From: Taeniopygia guttata
Taxonomy: Eukaryota > Chordata > Aves > Passeriformes > Estrildidae
Length of the DNA stretch: 64,000 nt
Assembly: GCF_048771995.1 (NCBI RefSeq)
Contig: NC_133028.1
Location: forward strand, 6,507,501-6,571,500
Direction of reading: 5' to 3'
Shown: piece by piece, positions 1 through 7,844 of the stretch
Layout: each line of letters starts with the position of its first letter
Numbering within the stretch: position 1 is the first letter of the stretch
Translations under genes and position numbers: made by a program
The notes under the pieces: generated by a model
Database searches by the model: none
What the model was told of the DNA's origin: nothing
Seen by the model: only the letters and a program-made list of their open reading frames with translations

Positions 1-3000
1 GCAAAAAATTCTCACCTGTCTAATAACTTCAAAGGTTCTCTCCACATATGAGATTTATCTTTCCTAATAAAGGGAATGTAATTGTAAAACTAAGGTTTGT
101 AAAGGCTGAGGATGTAGGGCTGATGATAGGAATTTTCTACACCATAGAATGGAATTCAGTGAAGAATTCCCTGAGTTAGAACAAACCAATACTCAATGTA
201 CTAAAGCTAAATGAGCATGGAGAATATGGAGTGAATTAATTAACTGAGAGGTGGCATCTTTGCATTCAGAAACAGGATGATAAAACAGAGTTGTGTTTCT
301 TTGGGCTCTGGGGAGAACCCCTTCATATGCACATTGTTCTGTGACAGCAGCTTCCACAGAGGTGATGATGTGCTTGTGGAGGGTCTCTGGCTGAAACACA
401 AATATGACTGTAGAGAGAGAGCTAAATGCATGCCAAAGGACAGTTTATTATGGGAAACTTCAAGTCTTTTGTGACCTCCTCACAAGAAGCAACCAGGCTG
501 TTTTTTTCAATCTTTAATAAATGGTGTGAGACAAATTCATATCAGATGTTCTTAATTAACAATACTCCTATCATTATGCTGCCAGCCATCCTCATTTAAA
601 CCCTTTGAGCTGGGAGGTTATCATAGATACATTGTGTTGTGTATAGAAATACTTGATTTTTCCTCGTCTATACATATGCCCCAATGTACAGAAAGAAACT
701 TTCAAAAGAATTACAAACTCTGGCAGCAGAAAAGAAGCAGCTTTCAGGGCATATATACCCAAGAGCACAAAAAGTACTAAAAGTATTATAGAGGAGAAGA
801 AGCAAGACTATTAAATATAAGACATTATTGTTTCTGACCACAGGCCAGCCAATATTACTTGTCTACAACCAAAAACTTGCTCTTCCCCAGAAACATTGAA
901 CAAAATAAATTGTTCTATTTGCCCTTCGGTTCTCAACAAAACTCAGGGGAATGCAAACTGTAAGAACAAATATTTTCTAAATCAGTATTTTTGCCAGCAT
1001 TGAATAAAGTGAAATTATATTTTTAAAAATAAAAAAAGAGAGTTTGCTGTTTTGAAATGGAAGAAAGCATCTGGTTAAAAGATTGGTTATATGATTTCTT
1101 GCAATTTATACTGCTGTTTCAAATGTCTGCATTATTAATAATTATAAGTGCCTGAGTGTGAAGTTTATTTTTCAGTTATTACAGTGAAAAAGTGAACTCT
1201 ACAACAAGATGACAAGTTTAAGTTTTTTCCATTGTATTCTACCTTAACTACAAATTAGGGATAAATTTATATCAATTTATATCTCAGGAAGCTTTGCTGC
1301 TCATTTACTTCTTTTGCTTCTAAAACTAAATCAGTGTCAAGCATCATTCTAGGGCACACTGTATTGTTAGAAATGCTTGAATGGATTTTTAATTCTGAAG
1401 CACTGGTATAAATATGAATTAGCATCAATAGAAACACTCTACAATTATGTCAATGTGAACATAATCTGAATCTGACCTAGTCTTTTAAAAGATGTAAAGC
1501 TCATATTGTAATTCCTTTTGTCAACAGAAAAGTCATTTCCCAGACCACATTTTAATTAACCACCCTGAATTCCCTTTGCAGATTCAATTAAGGAAAGATA
1601 TTATTCTTCACTTCTTGTCCTAACCTGTCCTTCAAAGTGACAGTGCAGTTTGCTGATATACTATCAGTTATGGATTCTGAGGAACTGTTTAGGTGTTGTT
1701 TGGACAACATTTCATAATTATGAATAAAATGCATGATTAGAATAAAAGGGGAAAATACATTAAAATGTTACAGTTACCCTTAAAACTAAGGGTAAATAAG
1801 CACAGAACTGGGGAAGGACTTCAGTAATCATCTTCACACTTTTATTTCCTAGTCCCGACATTTAGTTTTCTTATGTGCCATAATAGCCCTATACAACACT
1901 TTTGACATTCCTAACTATCTCTGGAATTGCTGAAATAGAAAAAGCCAGAAGAATCAAAACCAGAAATCTAAAAGCATTGATTTAATCCTCTAAATATCAG
2001 GCACAATACTCTGTAATGAGTGAATTGATTCCTAAATATTTTGTGAATATTTTATATTATTGAATATGTGTTGAATTGCATTCCAGCAGCTCCCTGGGTA
2101 AGCATCTCCAGTGCCACATTCCATCTGGGAGTGTTCCTCCTTGGCACACTGAATCTCCCAAGGTGCATCTATGGCTCTTCCACCCCCTACATCATCTCCC
2201 AGGACTGAAGGAGAGCAGATTCCTTGTTTGCCTTGTTGGCCACTCCACTGAGTCAAGATTGTCAGAAATTTGCCAACACCCTGTTTCACCAAGTGTGATA
2301 TGTTTATAGCACACTGTAGTTATAATACAAAGAAAAGGCTTTTCACTTTTTTCAAGTGTGGATCCTCTGCCTTTTCCCAAAGTCCTGAATTCTTGCTCTG
2401 TGATTTCTTTCCACCAGTGATAGTTACCAATACTCTGTTTAACATATTTATTTTCTGCCACATCTCCTCATTTTCATGTTCACTATTGAAAAATGAAATA
2501 CTTTGATCATCCCCAGAAAAAAATACAGATATTTTTCCTTTAATGATTTTCCCAGTGTTATAAGAACTGATATAAATACAAGCAGTAATTTCATTGCATC
2601 TGCAGGCAAGTAGATCTTTCCTGATTCTTAGCAGGAGGTGCTGCTTTTACAAATGCTAACAATGGTAAAAGCAGTGCCTGGTTTTTCCTCCACAATTATA
2701 AAATAGAATAAAATAATATTATTCTTATAACAAGAGTTCATAAAATCTACTCAAACATTCATAGTGATTTCTGAAAGTACTGTTATGTTATGTGCACATT
2801 ACATCAATCTTCAACTATTATCACAGGAATCCCATCATTTCACAGGATCAAATTCTTTGCACACTTTCTTTGTCGAATATATCGAGAAAGTCCCATCACA
2901 TACAGCAAATCAGGCAGTTGGAATTATACTTATTGCCAACCATTAATCTCTTACCCCAATCCATTAGCACCTCACATGGAGAGTGTAATTCAACAGGTAT

Positions 3001-3635
3001 TAACAAAGCAAAGTATGGTTAAGATTTGCTCTATAAAGGTGATGCAGACAGGATTGGGGTTTGCTTGTACAACATATGTGATGTTTGGATTTAAAGTCAT
3101 GTTCAGTGACACTAGCAATTATACCAAAACGGGAAATCAAGAAGGTCAAAAAAAAAAAAACAAACATCATTCTTTATACTCAGTTTACAGGGGGATCAAT
3201 ATTTTTTGTTGATGGTTTGGTCCTATATTTTATGCATTTATCTTCCTGCATTGCACTAGGATAGCTTGGAAATATATAGGACAGCAGAGAACTTGGTTAA
3301 CTGTACAGGAGCCCATGCATCCTTGATTTTGGAATTTTGAGACACGTATTTTATAGATAAATTACATTTCAAACAGAATAGAAAATATACACTATTTACA
3401 GTGTGTATTATATGATAAATGCTTTCTTGGAAAACTGAAATGTATGAATTCAGCATTAGAGGTAGAAAAGCAGTCAAAAATTGAGGGAAACAAAAGCAGC
3501 ATTACACACAGCTCTTAAATCTCTTGTGCTAGCTAAGACAAATTGTCATCACTAATTAGATCAGCTTCAAGAGATTAAACACCAAGCTTATTTTTCCATG
3601 GTGTCTAGTCCATTATAATAGCTATTTGTCTCCTT
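1..3635. other. AT-rich intergenic or intronic flank, no gene recognised
   Basis: This stretch is AT-rich and holds only short open frames (all under about 140 codons) with low-complexity or random-looking translations and no domain I recognise. There is a run of 13 A at 3148-3160. A slightly more GC-rich patch at about 2080-2260 could be an old repeat remnant, but I cannot assign it. I found no tRNA, snRNA or avian CR1 tail motif. It may be a gene desert or a long intron. Confidence 0.6.
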
Positions 3636-4361
3636 CTACCAGCAGGACTGGCCAAATAAATTACACCAGCCATAATTTACTAATGTTTCTTTAGTCTTTT
3701 CTGAATTAGGAAGAGAGGCCCTCAGTCCCAGAAAGCTTATATAAAAACTTTTGCCTTTATAGGGTTTTGATGGGTCTCTGAGGAGGTCTGAACCTTGAGG
3801 TAGGACCAATTTTATCTGCAGAATCAACACCCCTACAAACCATGAAGGTGATTCTAACCTCAGTGATTTGTTACAGCACGGACATCCCATTAAAATACAC
3901 CAAATGCAAGTCTTAGGGATGATGCAGATAAACAAAAGTTTGGAAAACAAATCTTCCCTCTGTATTCTGTTTCCATTCAGAATGAGCTCTGCTTGCAGAT
4001 GCTCTGGAGCCCAGGGGCTTGCACTGCTTCCTGGTTCAGAGTCTCCCTCTGGGTCTCTAGGAATGTATCCTCTCCTTGACCTCCGGGTTTGGCCCTGGGT
4101 CTGCTCCTCTGCAACCAGCGACACATGTGCTTTGTCAGGAGTCTTTCCATCTGCATGCAGACATTGGAATCTCCTCCTTTTCCTCCCCACAGTCCACCTG
4201 ACCCAAACTGCCACAGCCAGGAAAAGCAGAAGCAGCCCTTCTGCTGTTCTGCCACACCCTTTCAAATAAAGCAAGAAGAAAATAAACCCCAACAACCGCA
4301 AAATAGAGACTGAGACAAGAAAAAACTCGCTTTTGTCATCTGTCAGGCAAAAGGCAGTCAA
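3636..4361 (-). CDS. Uncertain 241-residue open frame with two hydrophobic segments
   Basis: This is the longest open frame outside the array: 241 codons in an otherwise stop-rich, AT-rich region. The translation has a hydrophobic stretch at residues 13-33, a second at about 42-56, then a basic cluster (RKRRR, residues 60-64) and a polar, Arg/Gly/Ser/Pro-rich part to about residue 120. The C-terminal half looks unstructured and I recognise no family. A pyrimidine-rich tract ending in CAG at about 4340 could be a splice acceptor, so if anything is real here it may be an internal exon and not a gene starting at this ATG. The underlying DNA at about 3990-4260 is more GC-rich than its surroundings, which by itself lowers the stop-codon rate. 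A plus-strand frame at 3868-4269 overlaps it, so at most one is real. Chance or an old repeat are good alternatives. Confidence 0.15.
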   Translation of the reverse strand: MTAFCLTDDKSEFFLVSVSILRLLGFIFFLLYLKGCGRTAEGLLLLFLAVAVWVRWTVGRKRRRFQCLHADGKTPDKAHVSLVAEEQTQGQTRRSRRGYIPRDPEGDSEPGSSASPWAPEHLQAELILNGNRIQREDLFSKLLFICIIPKTCIWCILMGCPCCNKSLRLESPSWFVGVLILQIKLVLPQGSDLLRDPSKPYKGKSFYISFLGLRASLPNSEKTKETLVNYGWCNLFGQSCW

Positions 4362-5711
4362 AATTGGAGGCAGTCTGTAGTGCTTCCATCAAAACTGCAA
4401 AGTTTTTCCTGGTTTTCTGTCTCAGATGTGCATCCTTTTCATTTTCCTACCGCAATTAAGACCTGAGGTAAGACCTGGATTCATCAACTCTCCCTAGGCC
4501 CTGGTTTCTGGGGAGACAGGATGCAAAATGCATGAGCCAGAGTGGTTCAGGCTTCTGCTCATCCTCATCTTTCAGAGTGTGGATTGCACTAACATAGTCC
4601 AGAATAAGGATGATATGACAATTTGTATTAGGCAGTACAGAAAACAGCAGATGGATAGATCTTACCAAATAATTAAAATATGCCTACCTCTTGTCTGATC
4701 TTTTAGTCACCTCTCACAGCTATTGATTAATTGTCTGTCCAGCTCAAGGCACCTCTACCTGTTTTCATGGCATCTGTCTGCCTCCTAAAATAATTAAATA
4801 CAAGATTGATTCTAATCTGTGCACATGGAAAACAAAGCATAACTTCAGAAAGCTTCTACTTCAGAAAAACTCAGTGAAAGAGGTGGCTATTACCAAATGT
4901 AGCATTTGTAGGAATGTGTATGAGTTAAAGTTCTCACCTGAAGCAGGAACAGTCTCTGGGATGTGCCAAAGCAGTCTGTTGGATGTTGGGGAAGAAAATA
5001 AACAAGAACAAGAGTTGAACACTTTTGGTAATAAGAATGGCTCCCATAACCATCCCTTATCTTTTTTGTAAGCTCAGAAGCCTCCACGGTCCCTGTAAGA
5101 TTTCCAGAACTGTATCAGTTACAATAATCTGCACAAAACTGAGGAATATCAAATCCCATTTTCTGTAGTTTATCAGCTTCAACTTTGATTAATATGAGAG
5201 ATATTACCTCTGCTGGGATTCACTGGGGCCTGTGGGATCCTGCTCCATACCCTGCTCCTCACTGTTTCAGGTTTCTGTCTGTTCCTTTTTATCTCATGCA
5301 CTCAATACACAAAGTAGACACATCATGTCTTTACAGCCTTTCTGATGGAAAGGCTTTTTCCTTGCTCATGTTTCCTTCAGGTACATTGCAAATTCTTTCT
5401 GAAGTGACCTTTAAAATCCATTCACACCTAGTATTTTTAATCCATTGTAGCAAATATCTTGGCAGACACCAAGTCATTCATGCCCAAAATGTCAAAGATC
5501 AATGTATTTTTCTACAGAGAATTTCCATATGCCACGTGTGTGATTTTTCACTAAAACCTGCTCTGGTACTGACATTATGAAGCCATTGAGAGCATTTAGG
5601 ATATTTATCAGCTTCTATCTGCCTTCAATGAAACAGATTTCCAACTCCAACCTTTGCTTTTTAACAGCTGTTCATAAACTTCATGCATTTCTAAGGGGAT
5701 AAGGATATTTT
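4362..5711. other. AT-rich intergenic flank, nothing recognised
   Basis: No RNA gene or recognised repeat is visible. A 131-codon open frame at 5185-5580 (plus strand) has no recognisable motif and is most likely chance. The sequence stays ordinary up to the target-site duplication of the LTR at 5712. Confidence 0.5.
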
Positions 5712-5717
5712 ATCAAA
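5712..5717 (+). repeat. Target-site duplication, left copy (ATCAAA)
   Basis: The six bases ATCAAA abut the 5' end of the LTR and recur exactly at 6463-6468 after its 3' end. A 6-bp duplication is what class II (ERVK-like) retroviral integrases are known to make. Confidence 0.85.
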
Positions 5718-6462
5718 TGTGGGAATCCAGGGCTTCCTTCTGGCTGCCCTGGCTGCCCTGGGAGCCTGGCAGGGGTCAGGAACCCCCCTGGACAGAGCCC
5801 CCAGAGACACTGTCTGTGATCTCTGTCCATGGAAAAGAGTTTTCAATCTTACAGGATGAATTACAAGCTCTCAGTGTTTGATATAAGTAATAATTAAGTG
5901 TGGCACGTGTGCAAAAGTAAAATTTTAGGATTCTAGATTAGGGGTCCAAAGGGCACAAGATGGAGGAAATTGGGTGTGCCTTGTCCTTTTTCTCCTTCTT
6001 CATGCCCTCCATGTTTCACTGTGCTGTTGGCATTTTTCTGTTGGTTTAGGCTGGGGACACACTGTTCAACGTAGGTGACAGATATTGGCACGTTATTGTA
6101 AATACAGCACAGGTGGTTTCTGGTATTTAATGTTTGTAACATCCCACTGAGGGGTGTTACATTGGCACATTATTGTAAATATAGCACAGGTAGTTTCATG
6201 TATATAATGTTACATTGGCACGTTATTGTAAATCCAGCACAGGTAGTTTCTGGTATTTAATGTTTGTAACATCCCACTGAGGGCAGAGCCCCACACGCTG
6301 CCCTGCAGGACAGAGCTGTGGCAGGGCAGCAGAACATGTTAGAGATAAACAGAATAAACAACCTTGAAACCAGCACAGACGAATGATGACTTCTTTGGCA
6401 ACGGGGCAGAAAGACAGAGACTTTTTGCAATCTCAGGATCATCAATACCACAGATTCCGACA
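5718..6462 (+). mobile_element. Solo LTR of a passerine endogenous retrovirus (TguLTR5-like)
   Basis: A 745-bp solo LTR fossil. It begins TGTGGGAATC and ends GATTCCGACA, giving the usual TG...CA termini within a short inverted repeat, and it is flanked by perfect 6-bp duplications (5712-5717, 6463-6468). An AATAAA at 6353-6358, about 100 bp before the 3' end, sets the orientation as plus. No internal retroviral sequence lies next to it, so it is a solo LTR left after LTR-LTR recombination. A segment of about 55-75 bp is present three times in tandem (starting at 6085, 6162 and 6215), which largely explains why this copy is longer than its relative at 61744-62361. The two copies differ at roughly 5% of shared positions by eye, which suggests a fairly recent family. 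The family name is from memory of passerine LTRs; the 6-bp duplications favour a class II assignment. Confidence 0.85.
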
Positions 6463-6468
6463 ATCAAA
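6463..6468 (+). repeat. Target-site duplication, right copy (ATCAAA)
   Basis: Exact match to 5712-5717, on the other side of the solo LTR. Confidence 0.85.
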
Positions 6469-7183
6469 AAATAAAATTAAATCCCCATAGGTAGATGTCT
6501 CCAGGATCTATAGACATGTTCATTTCACTTACCAGTCTTCCCATTTCTCAAGGGAAATCCAAGACAGAGACTTCAGAGATCAAACTGGAGAACATAGAAT
6601 ATGTCGCACCTCTTAGTATTCAATAAAGGGAGACAGGATTTCTCTAGAGAAATTACAACAAAAGCCTGTGGTAAAAGTACAAAAAGATTACATTTTCTCT
6701 TTTAAATTTTAAATTTTTAAGTAGCTTCCAAGATAACAAGTATATAGATCAGCATACTAGGAAGCTCTTTTTCTTTTTTAGTAGCTTTCTATTTCCAAGA
6801 TGTCTAGAGATCCTCTTTGCATAGCAGCAGAGGCAATGTGGCTAAGAAATCAAACAACTGTGATTAAAAATATGTTAATCTTGCTCCCAAGTCTGAAAAC
6901 CCTCACAGATTTAAAACTGGAGGGAAAGAGACCCCATGAGAAAATTTTTTTGGAAATATTATAAAATTTTCTAATTAAACTGTGAGTATTTTCACTAGTT
7001 ATAAATCAATACTACAGATATATTTTTTTCTAAGTGTTTTTTAAGACATGATAATGTGGAATTTTAGGTTTGGACCTTGTAAATTACCTGCCAAGCTATA
7101 CTGACAATGTAAATGAAAACACATTATAAGCACAGACATACTAGAAAGACAGCCAAGGTATCTGCATACAAGATATTTAAAGA
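6469..7183. other. AT-rich spacer between LTR and 5S array
   Basis: About 715 bp of AT-rich single-copy-looking sequence with no open frame or RNA gene I can support. It ends abruptly at 7183/7184, where identity with the interior of the 5S gene begins. Confidence 0.6.
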
Positions 7184-7225
7184 ATCAGGCGAGACCGGCC
7201 GCTCTCAGGGCGGCAGGCCGTAGGC
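7184..7225 (-). pseudogene. Truncated 5S rRNA gene at the left array edge
   Basis: Only RNA positions 1-42 remain; the sequence then changes to unrelated flank DNA at 7183. Box A, the intermediate element, box C and the terminator are all missing, so this copy cannot be transcribed from its own internal promoter. Confidence 0.92.
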
Positions 7226-7476
7226 ACCCGGCGGCCCCTCGGCGGCGGCCTTCAACCCACCACACCACGCTCCGGGAAGAAGCTCAGAAGCCCACAGGGG
7301 CTTGACAAGCCCAACAGGGCCACCCCTGCCCACAAGGGGATCTAGAGACAGACCCCAGCCCAGTGCACACACACACAAGGGATAGAAAAAAAGCAAGGCC
7401 TACCTGCCTCTTCCCTCCTGCCCCCCACCTCGACTGCCCAAGGAAAAGCACGCGCCCCCCTCAGGAGGAAAAAGTA
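7226..7476. repeat. Representative 5S non-transcribed spacer (251 bp)
   Basis: This is the first full spacer. On the plus strand it contains, in order: a GC-rich stretch just upstream of the truncated gene; two short inverted repeats, GGGCTTG-A-CAAGCCC (7298-7312) and CCCCT...AGGGG (7323-7339); a (CA)6 tract (7366-7377); an A7 tract (7386-7392); and C-rich blocks at about 7410-7462 that give several G-runs on the minus strand. The CA tract is (CA)7 in three units, and the A tract is A6 in four and A8 in one. I see no convincing TATA-like box, and only a weak resemblance (GAGGGGCCGC at about -18 to -9) to the upstream D-box of mammalian 5S genes, at the wrong distance. Confidence 0.85.
7469..7473 (-). 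terminator. RNA polymerase III T-run terminator of copy 1 (representative)
   Basis: On the transcribed strand the gene end GGC is followed by TAC and then TTTTT. A run of four or more T is the known pol III stop. Standard vertebrate 5S genes have the T-run directly after GGC, so the extra TAC is a property of this array. Nearly every copy repeats it; copies 69 and 72 differ. Confidence 0.85.
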
Positions 7477-7497
7477 GCCTACAGCACCCGGTATTCC

Positions 7498-7515
7498 CAG
7501 GCGGTCTCCCATCCA
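7498..7515 (-). promoter_or_regulatory. Box C of the 5S internal control region (copy 1)
   Basis: Corresponds to RNA positions 80-97 (human numbering), the main TFIIIA contact. It is identical to the vertebrate consensus as I know it. Copies 51, 109 and 122 carry C94U here, copy 74 lacks two bases within and next to it. Confidence 0.85.
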
Positions 7516-7522
7516 AGTACTA

Positions 7523-7528
7523 ACCGGG
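7523..7528 (-). promoter_or_regulatory. Intermediate element of the 5S internal control region (copy 1)
   Basis: Corresponds to RNA positions 67-72. It reads CCCGGT where the usual vertebrate sequence is CCTGGT, the T69C change found in all copies I looked at. Confidence 0.75.
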
Positions 7529-7530
7529 CC

Positions 7531-7545
7531 CGACCCTGCTTAGCT
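7531..7545 (-). promoter_or_regulatory. Box A of the 5S internal control region (copy 1)
   Basis: Corresponds to RNA positions 50-64 (AGCTAAGCAGGGTCG), unchanged from the vertebrate consensus. Together with box C it places TFIIIA, TFIIIC and TFIIIB on 5S genes. Confidence 0.85.
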
Positions 7546-7844
7546 TCCGAGATCAGGCGAGACCGGCCGCTCTCAGGGCGGCAGGCCGTAGGCACCCGGC
7601 GGCCCCTCGGCGGCGGCCTTCAACCCACCACACCACGCTCCGGGAAGAAGCTCAGAAGCCCACAGGGGCTTGACAAGCCCAACAGGGCCACCCCTGCCCA
7701 CAAGGGGATCTAGAGACAGACCCCAGCCCAGTGCACACACACACAAGGGATAGAAAAAAAGCAAGGCCTACCTGCCTCTTCCCTCCTGCCCCCCACCTCG
7801 ACTGCCCAAGGAAAAGCACGCGCCCCCCTCAGGAGGAAAAAGTA

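Larger units (their letters stand above)
7477..7593 (-). rRNA. 5S ribosomal RNA gene, copy 1 (consensus type)
   Basis: 5S rRNA is the small RNA of the large ribosomal subunit, bound by uL18 and uL5 and made by RNA polymerase III with TFIIIA. Read on the minus strand, the gene starts GCCTACGGCC and ends GGTGCTGTAGGC, and these ends pair to form helix I. From about position 39 to the 3' end the sequence equals the vertebrate consensus I remember, with a single change (T69C). The first 38 positions carry eight differences: loss of A11, and A13G, A16G, A23G, C24A, C28G, A32G, T38C (human numbering). The length is 117 bp to GGC, against about 118 for the same span in human. Box A and box C are unchanged. 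C28G would break the C28-G51 pair of helix III, A16G and A32G give wobble pairs, and T69C turns a G-U of helix V into G-C. It is either a functional bird variant or a divergent 5S class; the sequence alone does not decide. Confidence 0.95.

Noticed and set aside
2764-3212. Overlapping plus-strand frames of 60-140 codons
   Set aside because: Three frames overlap over the same DNA with low-complexity translations ending near a poly-A tract; nothing supports a gene.
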